Source: Mageeibacillus sp. UBA5438 (GTDB taxonomy: Bacteria > Bacillota > Clostridia > Saccharofermentanales > DTU023). From it: DNA of 21,404 bases. The DNA lies in NCBI GenBank assembly GCA_002427535.1, contig DIRK01000036.1:1-21404 (forward strand), read 5' to 3'. Positions 1-8,202 of the stretch are shown here, piece after piece (positions within the stretch are counted from its first letter, which is position 1; each line of letters opens with the position of its first letter). The notes beneath the pieces are model-generated. The model did no database searches. It saw only the letters and a program-made list of their open reading frames with translations, and was not told where the DNA came from. Made by a program: the position numbers and the translations under genes.

Positions 1-1
1 A

Positions 2-268
2 AAGCGCGTCGCTTTGCGTTACAAAGGTCGACGCACGCGCGCTCAGCGCATGATGGTCTCGGTTTTTATCCAAAACGGAATTGACATGAAAATCGCAAAA
101 GAGATGGCAGGTACCTTAACAGACGACCGTGATACGGCAAGGATCCTTTGCGAGTCTCATTTTCCCCATCCTTCAATAGACGATGAAATCGCCATGTTAA
201 AATTACTCGCGCGCCGCGGTTACCCAATCGGCCTCTCACGTGATATCGTATCTGAGTGTTTAAAATAA
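2..268 (+). CDS. recX: RecX regulatory protein, C-terminal fragment (5' end outside window)
   Basis: The reading frame is open from base 2, so the gene starts upstream; only about 88 residues are present. A TTG at 14 is probably an internal leucine. The visible part is helical and charged. Its last repeat, ending in LLARRGYPIGLSRDIVSECL, matches the third three-helix repeat of RecX, where a basic Arg-Arg-Gly-Phe/Tyr turn precedes the final helix. The preceding block (FIQNGIDMKIAKEMAG then a run rich in Asp and Arg) fits the second repeat. RecX binds RecA filaments and limits recombinase activity in the cytoplasm. The family call rests on this repeat pattern alone, because the N-terminal half is missing. 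The stop lies two bases before the preferred rimO start, so the two genes are probably cotranscribed. Confidence 0.68.
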   Translation, partial: KRVALRYKGRRTRAQRMMVSVFIQNGIDMKIAKEMAGTLTDDRDTARILCESHFPHPSIDDEIAMLKLLARRGYPIGLSRDIVSECLK

Positions 269-270
269 AG

Positions 271-1629
271 ATGGACAAAACATTTTACCTGTATTCCTTG
301 GGTTGCCCCAAAAATGAAGTCGACTCCGAGAGCATGAGCGCTCTTTTAAAAGAGAAGGGCTACCGCTTCACGGATGACCGCAAAGAGGCTTCATTTCTGG
401 TCGTCAACACCTGCGCCTTCCTAGAATCGGCTGTGACAGAGGCGATTGACGCCATCTTGGAGCTGGCCGAGATCAAAAAAGATAATCCCAAAGCTTTTCT
501 TATCGTCACCGGCTGCCTGCCTCAGCGCTACAAAGATGAGATCACAAAGGAAATCCCGGAAGTCGACGCCGTGTTAGGAACAGGCGAATACGGACAGATC
601 GCCGAGGTATTCGAATCGCTTTTGGAAGGTCACTCACTCAAAGAACACATACCGGGCCCCGCGGGCGCCATCGATTATCTGGACCGCGAGCGCCTTCCCT
701 CAGCGCCCCCCGGCACCTACGCCTATCTGAAGATCGCCGAAGGCTGTTCCAATGCCTGTGCCTATTGCATCATCCCGAGGCTGCGCGGTCCCCAGCGTTC
801 GAGATCTGTTGAATCCATTGTGAAAGAAGCCCAATGCCTTGTCGCCTCCGGCGTCAAAGAACTGATCCTCATCGCGCAGGATACAACGCGCTACGGGGAG
901 GATTTGCCCGAGCGGCCCACCCTTGCGCATCTGCTTCGGACATTAAGCTTGGAAGTGCCCGACGTGGCGCTTATCCGAACTTTATATTTTTACGCCGACC
1001 GACTGACGGAAGAACTGCTTTTGGAAATGGCAGGAAATGACAAGATCGCCCATTACATCGACCTTCCCATCCAGCATGCCTCCGACCGCATCTTGAAAGC
1101 CATGCGGCGCCATGAGACCTCCGGCATGATCCGTGATAAAATCACGCGGGCACGCCGGTTAATGCCTGATCTCATTTTGCGCTCCACCGTGATTACGGGC
1201 TTTCCCGGTGAGACGGAGGAGGACTTTGACATACTCTTAGAGTTTATAAAAGAAATTGAATTTGACCGCTTGGGCGTATTTGAATTCTCACCCGAAGAAG
1301 GAACAGCGGCCTTCCTAATGCCCGATCAGGTCCCTCACAGCCTGGCGTCAAAAAGGCGGTCCATCCTGATGGCGAATCAACAGGACATCGCGCGCCGAAG
1401 AAATGAAATAAGAATCCACACGACAGTCCCCGTTATCCTTGAAGCGGTGGATGAGCGTGGTATACTCTTCGAAGGGAGAAGCTACGGCGAAGCGCCGGAG
1501 ATTGATCCTGTTATTTATGTCGCCGCGACGACGCCCGATCTTACGATCGGAAGCCGTCCCGTCGTCCGGATTGTGGACGCGGGACCTTATGACTTGACGG
1601 GGGTGTCAATCGATGAACATCGCGAATAA
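271..1629 (+). CDS. rimO: Ribosomal protein S12 methylthiotransferase RimO (radical SAM)
   Basis: RimO adds a methylthio group to the conserved aspartate of ribosomal protein S12, using SAM and two iron-sulfur clusters. The 452-residue protein has the N-terminal methylthiotransferase domain with cysteines at 12 (YSLGCPKNEVDSE), 48 (VVNTC) and 82 (VTGC). The radical-SAM CxxxCxxC follows at 159, 163 and 166 (EGCSNACAYC), and a TRAM-like tail ends in a segment around DAGPYDLTG. YSLGCPKNEVDSE and the CAYCIIPRLRG context favour RimO over the tRNA enzyme MiaB. I chose ATG 271 because family members start a few residues before the SLGCPKN block; an in-frame GTG at 256 would add five residues and overlap recX. 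Neither start has a good Shine-Dalgarno, which fits coupling to the upstream gene. The 3' end overlaps pgsA by 17 bases. Confidence 0.93.
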   Translation: MDKTFYLYSLGCPKNEVDSESMSALLKEKGYRFTDDRKEASFLVVNTCAFLESAVTEAIDAILELAEIKKDNPKAFLIVTGCLPQRYKDEITKEIPEVDAVLGTGEYGQIAEVFESLLEGHSLKEHIPGPAGAIDYLDRERLPSAPPGTYAYLKIAEGCSNACAYCIIPRLRGPQRSRSVESIVKEAQCLVASGVKELILIAQDTTRYGEDLPERPTLAHLLRTLSLEVPDVALIRTLYFYADRLTEELLLEMAGNDKIAHYIDLPIQHASDRILKAMRRHETSGMIRDKITRARRLMPDLILRSTVITGFPGETEEDFDILLEFIKEIEFDRLGVFEFSPEEGTAAFLMPDQVPHSLASKRRSILMANQQDIARRRNEIRIHTTVPVILEAVDERGILFEGRSYGEAPEIDPVIYVAATTPDLTIGSRPVVRIVDAGPYDLTGVSIDEHRE

Positions 1630-2236
1630 ACTGACCTTATCGAGGATCGTCATGATCCCGTTTATCTTATTCTTTTTACTGCCTTTGCCCTACTGTGAGG
1701 CCTGCGCGTTTTCGGGATTTATTGTCTCAACACCGGGGCGCGTCATCGCCTTCATGCTCTTCATCTTAGCGGCCATGACGGACCTTTTGGACGGCATGCT
1801 CGCCCGAAAGCAGGGTATTGTCTCAAACTTCGGTAAACTGGTGGACCCCATCGCCGACAAGCTGTTGGTGCTGTCCGTATTTACGGCCTTTGTACAGCTG
1901 AACCGCATCTCCACCTACGTGATCGTCCTGATCGCCGCGCGCGAATTTATCGTGACGGGGATCCGCATGGTGGCCGTCGAACACGGGCTTGTCATTGCGG
2001 CCAGCTGGTTTGGCAAGGTGAAAACCGTTTTCCAGATCATCACGCTATGCACCCTCATGTTTGAGCCCATCATTGTCCAATGGATTGACCCCACACAGTC
2101 TTTCTTAGGCTACGGGACGCCCTGGACCATCCCCGGTGATATACTGGTGGCCGTGACTTTACTTTTGACCGTGTTTTCAGGCCTGGATTATTGGCTGAAA
2201 AATAGAGCGTTGCTGTCGGATGCCCTGAAGGTTTAA
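1613..2236 (+). CDS. pgsA: CDP-diacylglycerol--glycerol-3-phosphate 3-phosphatidyltransferase
   Basis: This integral membrane enzyme makes phosphatidylglycerophosphate from CDP-diacylglycerol and glycerol-3-phosphate, the first committed step to phosphatidylglycerol and cardiolipin. The complete CDP-alcohol phosphotransferase signature DG-x2-AR-x8-G-x3-D-x3-D is present from residue 60 to 82 (aspartates 60, 78 and 82), with the usual extra aspartate at 57. Several hydrophobic segments surround it: residues 12-26, 44-56, 85-97, and more near the C-terminus. The length of 207 residues is slightly above the usual 180-200 because of an insert between the first two membrane segments (about residues 26-42, with two cysteines). 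The start overlaps rimO by 17 bases. A G-rich stretch just upstream (GACGGGGGTG) can serve as ribosome binding site. PgsA, and not PgsC or cardiolipin synthase, is inferred from length and the NKLTLSR N-terminus. Confidence 0.93.
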   Translation: MNIANKLTLSRIVMIPFILFFLLPLPYCEACAFSGFIVSTPGRVIAFMLFILAAMTDLLDGMLARKQGIVSNFGKLVDPIADKLLVLSVFTAFVQLNRISTYVIVLIAAREFIVTGIRMVAVEHGLVIAASWFGKVKTVFQIITLCTLMFEPIIVQWIDPTQSFLGYGTPWTIPGDILVAVTLLLTVFSGLDYWLKNRALLSDALKV

Positions 2237-2293
2237 TCCATTCACTGCATTGACGCGGCACGCAATAAAATTGAAATTTGGGAGGACCCAAGG

Positions 2294-2533
2294 ATGACAA
2301 AACAGGAAATTCTAGAACGTATTCAAAAGATCTTAGCCGATCAGCTCAGCATTGAGCCAGAGACCATCGAAATGACCTCGAACATTATTGAAGATTTAAA
2401 CGCTGACTCACTCGACATTGTGGAACTTGTGATGTCGCTTGAATCAGAATTTGATATGGCGATCATGGACGAAGAAGCGGAGCGCATCCGCACGGTCGGC
2501 GACGCCGTCGACTTCATCCACGCGCACCTATAA
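2294..2533 (+). CDS. acpP: Acyl carrier protein
   Basis: This 79-residue acidic helical protein carries growing fatty acyl chains on a phosphopantetheine arm. The attachment site is Ser39 within NADSLDIVELVM, and the acidic helix II that docks fatty-acid synthase enzymes follows it. The length is typical of the family. The start is set by a good Shine-Dalgarno (GGGAGGA) about 11 bases upstream of ATG 2294. The 57-base gap after pgsA holds no clear terminator. A weak promoter-like pair, TTCACT at 2241 and TAAAAT at 2266, has a poor 19-base spacer. The acpP-rnc-smc order is the common Bacillota arrangement and puts lipid synthesis next to RNA processing and chromosome organisation. No plsX or fab gene is visible upstream, unlike Bacillus, where acpP follows the fap/plsX/fab genes. 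Confidence 0.96.
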   Translation: MTKQEILERIQKILADQLSIEPETIEMTSNIIEDLNADSLDIVELVMSLESEFDMAIMDEEAERIRTVGDAVDFIHAHL

Positions 2534-2547
2534 GGCGCATACTCCCT

Positions 2548-3240
2548 GTGCCGGACGATGTATCGACACTCGAAGAACGACTCGGTTATCTGTTTCGGAA
2601 CAGGGAACTATTATTAAGCGCGCTGACCCATCCTTCTTTCGCTTACGAAAGCCATGACAAAAAGGCGGACAACCAGCGATTAGAATTTTTGGGTGACGCA
2701 GTATTGCAGCTCATCGTCTCCGAAACCCTTTACACACTGAAAAGTGAGGCGGCCGAAGGGGAGATGACGAGAATGCGCGCCAACCTCGTCTGCGAACCCA
2801 CTTTAACCCGCATCGCGCACACACTGGACTTAGGGGCGTTCCTGCGGCTCGGCCACGGCGAACAGATGACAGGGGGCAGAGACAACCCCTCTAACCTGTC
2901 GGACGCGTTAGAAGCCGTCTTCGGGGCGATCTACCTCGATGGGGGCCTTGGGGCCGTAGACGCGGTCATCTCAAAACTATTTTCACCCTATGTCGAATTA
3001 GCGCTCGGGGGCCGGCTGCACTACGACCACAAAAGCCTGCTGTACGAATGGGCGCAGTCAGACAAGGGCAGGGACGTGGAATTCAAACTGTTGGACATGA
3101 CAGGCCCCGAGCACGACCGCCAATTCACGGTGGGTCTTTTTGTAGAAGGCAAACTTATTAATAACGGCACAGGCAAGACCAAAAAGGCCGCGGAGCAAGA
3201 CGCTTCGAGGCGCTTTTTCGAGGACGTAAGGAAAGATTAG
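2548..3240 (+). CDS. rnc: Ribonuclease III
   Basis: RNase III cleaves double-stranded RNA, including the stems of pre-rRNA, as a homodimer with two magnesium ions per active site. The 230-residue protein has the endonuclease domain at about 6-150. Its signature is NQRLEFLGDAVL (metal ligands Glu46 and Asp50), with the second pair in SDALEAVFGAIYLDGG (Asp119 and Glu122). A C-terminal double-stranded RNA-binding domain spans about 156-226 and ends in GTGKTKKAAEQDASRRFF. The start is GTG, 14 bases after the acpP stop, preceded by AAGGCG about ten bases upstream. No better start lies nearer the conserved LEERLGYLF. All catalytic residues are present and the length is normal. Confidence 0.96.
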   Translation: MPDDVSTLEERLGYLFRNRELLLSALTHPSFAYESHDKKADNQRLEFLGDAVLQLIVSETLYTLKSEAAEGEMTRMRANLVCEPTLTRIAHTLDLGAFLRLGHGEQMTGGRDNPSNLSDALEAVFGAIYLDGGLGAVDAVISKLFSPYVELALGGRLHYDHKSLLYEWAQSDKGRDVEFKLLDMTGPEHDRQFTVGLFVEGKLINNGTGKTKKAAEQDASRRFFEDVRKD

Positions 3241-3249
3241 AGCCGGCGT

Positions 3250-6200
3250 ATGCTGCAATCACTTGAAATACAAGGATTTAAATCATTTCCTGAATACACG
3301 AAGATTCTCTTTCATTCGGGAATCACGGCGATTGTGGGACCCAACGGGGCCGGCAAATCGAATATTACGGACGCCATCCGCTGGGTATTGGGTGAACAGA
3401 GCGCCAAGACCCTGCGCGGCCAGCGCATGGAAGACGTCATCTTTAACGGCACGGCGCAAAGGCGCCCCGTGAGCTTCAGTGAAGTCACACTCACCTTCGA
3501 CAACTCCAAACAAATACTCCCCATCGACTACGAGACCGTCTCCATCACGCGGCGTTACTACCGCTCAGGCGACAGCGAGTACCTGATCAACAAGACCCCC
3601 TGCCGTTTAAAGGACGTGAACGCGCTCCTTATGGACACAGGCATCGGGCTTGACGGCTATTCCATCATCGGGCAGGGGAGAGTCGATGAAATCCTAAGCA
3701 ATAAATCTGAGGACCGCCGCGCGATCTTTGAAGAAGCCTCAGGCATCGTCCAGTTTCGGACGAGAAAAGATGAGGCCCTAAGAAAGCTAAACCGCTCAGA
3801 ACAAAACCTCCTGCGCGTCGACGATCTTTTAGCCGAGCTTGAATCACAGGCCGAAACCCTTGAAAAACAAGCCTACGATGCCCGCCACCATATCGAGCTT
3901 GCGACGCGTTACCGAAAACTGGACATCGCGCTCTCCCTTCGCCAGGTGGAAACCTTAGAAGCGCAAAGGGAAAAACGACAAGAGGATGCCCGCCTGATCG
4001 AAAAGGACTTAGAACAGGCCAAAAGGGCGCAGCAGACCATGCGAAGCGATGAATCGGAAGCCTCTTTTAAAATCGACGAAATCGACCGGAGCATCGAAGA
4101 ACAGCAGACGCGCTTCAACCAATATTCCGTCAAAGAGACCGAACATATCGGGCTCTCAGCACTCCACAAGGAAAAATACGAGAGCTCGAAAGAGGGCGCC
4201 GAATCACTTTTAGAAGAAAAAAACCGCCTGACCATGCGCATCATGTCTTCTGAGCAGGATCTTTCAGAGCGAAAGATGAGACGCGAAGCGATGGCGGAGA
4301 AGAAAACGACACTTGCCGCACAGCTCCTTGTGATCAACGAGGCCCTTTCACAGATGGAAGCGTCCATGGGCCGTGTGGCGTCGAAAATAGAAGAGGCGAC
4401 GCGTCAAGGGCAAGAATCCAACGACCAACTGGCCTCTTACCGCGCCCTGATCAATGAAAAGCAGGGAGAATCCCAAGCCTTATCCGCAAGACTTCTGCGC
4501 TTGAAAGATGAAGAAAATTCGATCGCCTTAGAAAAGGAACGCGCCGAACAAACAGCCGACACGTACAAGGCGGACATTTTGTCGCTAAAAGAAGCGATCG
4601 CAACTCTTGAACAGCAGGCTCAAGAAGCCAAGGAACAGACCCTCCGCGGGCATCGCGACGCCGACCGCATCGAACAGACGATGGAAATGGTCGCGCGCGA
4701 AATCCACCAACTGAACTACGAGGCGGAGACGCTGGAAAGGCTGGAATCCGACTTTGAAGGCTTTACCCGCCCGGTCCAGCTCCTGATGAAAGAAGTTAAT
4801 CGCGAGCAAGATCATGCGGTGTACGGTCCGCTTGCCTCGCTACTCACCGTACCTGAGGCATTGCGCCCGGCCATTGAAACGGCATTGGGCGGATCAACAC
4901 ACCACGTGGTGGTTGACGATTCAGACACGGCCAAGCACTGGATTGACTGGCTTCGAAACGCGCGTGCCGGACGGGCGACCTTTTTGCCGCTGGGCGCGCT
5001 CTCGCCCTACGCTTTGGATCAAAGGACGAAAAAAACTGCCGAAGAGAGCCCCGGCTTCATCGGCGTCGCGGGCGAGCTTGTCTCCTACGACCCTGAAATC
5101 GATCCGGCGGTCCGCTATGTCTTAGGGCGTACCCTGGTGGTTGAGACGATGGACGATGCCGTCCGTTTAAGTCAAAAGATCGGGCGCTCCCAAACCGTGG
5201 TGACGCGCGGAGGGGACGTCGTGAACCGCGGCGGCTCCATGACAGGCGGTTACAGGACCACGAAAGCCGTGGGTGTCTTAGGGCGCCCCGGGCGTGCGAA
5301 AGCAGCCCGCGAAGAAGCGGACGAAAAGAAGATTCAACTCGAAAAAGAAAGCACTGCTTTAGAGGAAGCCAAAGAGCTTTTGACCCAAAGGGCCAAAAAA
5401 GAGGAGTCCTCCCTCATGGCACTGGCCGATCAAAAGGCGAAATTGGGGGCCGTTTTAGCGAAAGAAGAAGCCGAAAAACTGAGCTATGAACGCCTGCTAA
5501 AAGAAATGGAACAGCGGGACAGCGAGCTTTTGGCCATTGAAGAACGCCTCGCGGAATTATCTACTGAAAAGACTCATTTCGTACAGCAAATCGACGCGAT
5601 TGAAACAAAAAAGCAAGACGCGATGTCGGTTTTGACATCGCTTCAATCTGAACATACATCCGATCGGCAAGCCTACGAAGAACGGCGCCATGAACATACA
5701 CGGCTTGAGGTTTCCATTGCCTCCCTCGATGAGTCGCTCTTAGAATTTGACCGTGTCACAAAAAATACAGGCACTGAAATTGAAGAAGCCAAAGTAAGGC
5801 AGGGTTCACTTGAGCGCGAGTGGAAAGAACAAACCGCTCGCATGGAGCGTGCGAGGCAGGACATCGAGGCAAATGACCTCGCCTTAGCGGCGGTTTCAAA
5901 ACAGCGCCGCGAATGTCAAACGCTTTTAGAGCAACTGATGGAACAGCGCGAGGAGGCCTTTACAAGCCAGCGCGCCCTCATCGGAGAGATGAACACCGTA
6001 AATGACCAGGTCGCCTCTTTACAGGCCGTATGTGAGCGCCAGGACGCGGAACTCGAGCGTATGGCAAGCCAGGTGGACGATCAGTTAAACAGGCTGTGGG
6101 AGACCCATGGGGTGACCCGGCGTGAAGCGGAGGCGGAATGCGAAACCATCGACGTGATTTCCAAAGCGACCTCTGAGCGCGCGCGATTAAAACGCGAGAT

Positions 6201-6822
6201 CGATGAGCTCGGCCCCATTAACCACAACGCCATCCGTGACTATGAGGCGCTTTCAACGCGAATTGACTTTACGCGTTCACAGCGCGAGGACATTGAAAAG
6301 GCACAATCTGATTTAGAAGCGGTGCTGCGCGACCTTGACCAGTCGATGCGCGAGCAGTTTAACCGGACTTTCCACGAGATCAATCAGAATTTCAATCAGG
6401 TGTTCTCCGAGTTGTTCTCGGGCGGGCAGGCGGAACTTACGCTCGAAGGGGACGGCGATGTACTCTCAGCCGACATCAGCATCCAGGCCCAACCGCCGGG
6501 TAAGAAGCTCCAAAAGCTTTCCTTGTTGTCGGGCGGGGAGCGCTGCCTCACGGCAATTGCCTTGCTGTTTTCCATCTTGAAGCTGAAGCCTGCGCCTTTT
6601 TGTGTGTTTGACGAGGTTGAGTCCGCGCTTGACGACGCCAATGTCAAACGCTTTACGGACTATGTGCGCCGTTACGCCTGGTCCATGCAGTTTATACTGG
6701 TGACGCACAGGAAGGGTACGATGGAGGCCTCTGACCGCCTCTACGGGGTGACGATGCAGGAGCGCGGCATTTCACGCGTCCTGTCCATGGTCCTGTCTTC
6801 GGCTTTGCCCTACGGGGATTAG
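3250..6822 (+). CDS. smc: Chromosome partition/condensation protein SMC
   Basis: SMC is the ATP-driven core of the bacterial condensin, which folds and segregates the chromosome with ScpA and ScpB. At 1190 residues it has the family length. Walker A (GPNGAGKS) lies at 30-37. A long coiled coil, rich in Glu, Lys, Gln and Ala, runs to about 515. The globular hinge covers roughly 520-665, including GGDVVNRGGSMTGG. The returning coiled coil runs to about 1030, and the C-terminal ATPase lobe follows with the ABC signature LSGGE at 1093-1097 and Walker B ending FDEVESALDD (Asp1121, Glu1122). The usual Bacillota Walker B reads DEVDAALDD, so the Asp-to-Glu and Ala-to-Ser changes are conservative. The gene starts nine bases after the rnc stop without a strong Shine-Dalgarno, suggesting translational coupling. 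ftsY follows after ten bases. Confidence 0.97.
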   Translation: MLQSLEIQGFKSFPEYTKILFHSGITAIVGPNGAGKSNITDAIRWVLGEQSAKTLRGQRMEDVIFNGTAQRRPVSFSEVTLTFDNSKQILPIDYETVSITRRYYRSGDSEYLINKTPCRLKDVNALLMDTGIGLDGYSIIGQGRVDEILSNKSEDRRAIFEEASGIVQFRTRKDEALRKLNRSEQNLLRVDDLLAELESQAETLEKQAYDARHHIELATRYRKLDIALSLRQVETLEAQREKRQEDARLIEKDLEQAKRAQQTMRSDESEASFKIDEIDRSIEEQQTRFNQYSVKETEHIGLSALHKEKYESSKEGAESLLEEKNRLTMRIMSSEQDLSERKMRREAMAEKKTTLAAQLLVINEALSQMEASMGRVASKIEEATRQGQESNDQLASYRALINEKQGESQALSARLLRLKDEENSIALEKERAEQTADTYKADILSLKEAIATLEQQAQEAKEQTLRGHRDADRIEQTMEMVAREIHQLNYEAETLERLESDFEGFTRPVQLLMKEVNREQDHAVYGPLASLLTVPEALRPAIETALGGSTHHVVVDDSDTAKHWIDWLRNARAGRATFLPLGALSPYALDQRTKKTAEESPGFIGVAGELVSYDPEIDPAVRYVLGRTLVVETMDDAVRLSQKIGRSQTVVTRGGDVVNRGGSMTGGYRTTKAVGVLGRPGRAKAAREEADEKKIQLEKESTALEEAKELLTQRAKKEESSLMALADQKAKLGAVLAKEEAEKLSYERLLKEMEQRDSELLAIEERLAELSTEKTHFVQQIDAIETKKQDAMSVLTSLQSEHTSDRQAYEERRHEHTRLEVSIASLDESLLEFDRVTKNTGTEIEEAKVRQGSLEREWKEQTARMERARQDIEANDLALAAVSKQRRECQTLLEQLMEQREEAFTSQRALIGEMNTVNDQVASLQAVCERQDAELERMASQVDDQLNRLWETHGVTRREAEAECETIDVISKATSERARLKREIDELGPINHNAIRDYEALSTRIDFTRSQREDIEKAQSDLEAVLRDLDQSMREQFNRTFHEINQNFNQVFSELFSGGQAELTLEGDGDVLSADISIQAQPPGKKLQKLSLLSGGERCLTAIALLFSILKLKPAPFCVFDEVESALDDANVKRFTDYVRRYAWSMQFILVTHRKGTMEASDRLYGVTMQERGISRVLSMVLSSALPYGD

Positions 6823-6832
6823 GAGTGAGTTT

Positions 6833-7741
6833 TTGAGTATTTTTGACAAATTTCGCCAAGGCTTGGAAAAAACAAGAACCTTCATGACCCAGAGCATTAA
6901 CCGCGTGTCCGCGGGACTCGGTGTCTTTGACGACGATATGTTGGATGAGCTTGAGATGACCCTGATTCAGGCGGACTGCGGCATTGAGGCGTCGACAAAA
7001 GCCGTGGAGGCGATCCGCGAACATATCCGACAAACAGGGGATGCTTCAAAAGAAGCGGTCCTTTTTGCCTTAAAAGAGACCCTTGCCTCGATGTTGATTG
7101 AAAAAAAGCTTGAGCTCGAAGGCGATCAACTGACTATTTACCTGATGGTCGGCGTGAACGGCACAGGCAAGACGACGACCTCGGCCAAGCTTGCAAGTCG
7201 CGCTAAACAAGCGGGATTTCGCGTGTTGATGGCTGCGGCCGATACCTTCCGTGCGGCGGCCATTGAACAGTTAAAAGTCTGGGGGGAAAGAACCGAAACA
7301 GCCGTCATCGCGCACGCGTCCGGCTCTGATCCCGCGGCTGTGGTGTTTGACGCCATTTCAGCCGCCAAGGCGCGCAAAACAAACCTTCTGATTATTGATA
7401 CTGCCGGACGCCTTCACACGAAAAAGAACCTGATGGATGAGCTGTCCAAAATTAGGCGCGTCATCGATCGCGAAGCGCCCGAAGCTTTCGTCGAAACAAT
7501 CCTTGTGATTGACGCGACGACGGGGCAAAATGCCATCGTGCAGGCACGTGCCTTCCATGAGGCCACCCATGTCACCGGGATTGCGATCACAAAACTTGAC
7601 GGGAACGCCAAAGGTGGCGTCGCGGTCGCGGTGGCCCATGAGACAGGGTTGCCGCTCTGTTTAGCCGGTCTTGGCGAAGGACCGGATGATCTTCAGGATT
7701 TCGATAAAACCTTGTTTTTGGACGCGTTGTTACCGCAATAA
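6833..7741 (+). CDS. ftsY: Signal recognition particle receptor FtsY
   Basis: FtsY is the membrane-associated GTPase that receives Ffh-bound ribosomes and hands them to the Sec translocon. The 302-residue protein has an NG domain with the P-loop VGVNGTGKTTT (G107-T115), DTFRAAAIEQL, DTAGRL at 189-194 and TKLDGNAKGG from 253. The guanine-recognition Thr-Lys-Leu-Asp is intact. It has almost no N-terminal acidic A domain, only a short amphipathic helix (SIFDKFRQGLEKT), which is common in Gram-positive homologues and is probably its membrane anchor. The start codon is TTG 6833, supported by AGGAG at 6821-6825, seven bases upstream, overlapping the smc stop. The next genes encode YlxM and its partner protein Ffh, so the pathway is clustered. 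Confidence 0.96.
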   Translation: MSIFDKFRQGLEKTRTFMTQSINRVSAGLGVFDDDMLDELEMTLIQADCGIEASTKAVEAIREHIRQTGDASKEAVLFALKETLASMLIEKKLELEGDQLTIYLMVGVNGTGKTTTSAKLASRAKQAGFRVLMAAADTFRAAAIEQLKVWGERTETAVIAHASGSDPAAVVFDAISAAKARKTNLLIIDTAGRLHTKKNLMDELSKIRRVIDREAPEAFVETILVIDATTGQNAIVQARAFHEATHVTGIAITKLDGNAKGGVAVAVAHETGLPLCLAGLGEGPDDLQDFDKTLFLDALLPQ

Positions 7742-7761
7742 TAGCCTGTCAGCAGAAATAC

Positions 7762-7791
7762 TTGACAGCTTGAACTTCTTTTGTTTATACT
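7762..7791 (+). promoter_or_regulatory. Sigma-A type promoter in front of ylxM
   Basis: TTGACA at 7762-7767 is a perfect -35 hexamer, separated by 18 bases from TATACT at 7786-7791, a five-of-six -10 hexamer. The expected transcription start is around 7797-7799, which coincides with the ylxM ATG at 7798. The promoter would therefore produce an mRNA with little or no 5' leader. It lies in the 56-base gap after ftsY and would give ylxM-ffh, and possibly the downstream ribosomal genes, transcription independent of smc-ftsY. Confidence 0.78.
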
Positions 7792-7797
7792 GTCCGC

Positions 7798-8202
7798 ATG
7801 CCCAAGCAGGAACACCCATTAAGAGAACCCTCACATACGGATGTATGTCTTTACCTCGACTACTACGGGGAGCTTTTGAGCGCACGCCAAAGGGAAATGA
7901 TGGAACTCTACTATGACGAGGATCTGTCTTTGGCTGAGATCGCGGAGGAAACAGGACTCACCCGCCAGGGCGTCCATGACCAGATCCGCCGCGGTGTGAA
8001 ACGCCTCGCGGAATGGGAAGTTGTTTTGCATCTTGTGTCGCGCGACAAGAAACTGATCGCTACGGTTGAAGAAGCGATCGCGCTCCATAAAAAGGGCGAA
8101 AGTGAACCACTTTTGAATACATTACAAGGTCTTTTGGGCATGATCGTGCCCCAGGAAGTGGAAGAAAACAAGGAAGGGACGGATGGCGATGGCCGTATTT
8201 GA
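7798..8202 (+). CDS. ylxM: YlxM/p13-like helix-turn-helix protein (UPF0122 family)
   Basis: YlxM-like proteins are small helix-turn-helix proteins nearly always encoded next to ffh; a role in the signal recognition particle pathway has been proposed. The 134-residue protein carries the family core YLDYYGELLSARQREMMELY at about 20-39, then a sigma-70-region-4-like helix-turn-helix (SLAEIAEETGLTRQGVHDQI) at about 44-63. The tail is helical and charged. ATG 7798 is the only usable start: an in-frame stop lies at 7771 and no other start codon occurs before the conserved core. No Shine-Dalgarno precedes it, and the promoter -10 box ends only six bases upstream. The gene overlaps the start of ffh by 20 bases. 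The family assignment is strong; its molecular function is not established by the sequence. Confidence 0.9.
   Translation: MPKQEHPLREPSHTDVCLYLDYYGELLSARQREMMELYYDEDLSLAEIAEETGLTRQGVHDQIRRGVKRLAEWEVVLHLVSRDKKLIATVEEAIALHKKGESEPLLNTLQGLLGMIVPQEVEENKEGTDGDGRI

Noticed and set aside
2237..2293. Promoter upstream of acpP (TTGACG at 2250 or TTCACT at 2241 with TAAAAT at 2266)
   Set aside because: Spacers of 10 and 19 bases fall outside or at the edge of the working range; mentioned only in the acpP entry.
3909..4367. 152-residue minus-strand frame inside smc
   Set aside because: Antisense of the coiled coil; serine- and leucine-rich composition is what glutamate- and lysine-rich codons give on the other strand.
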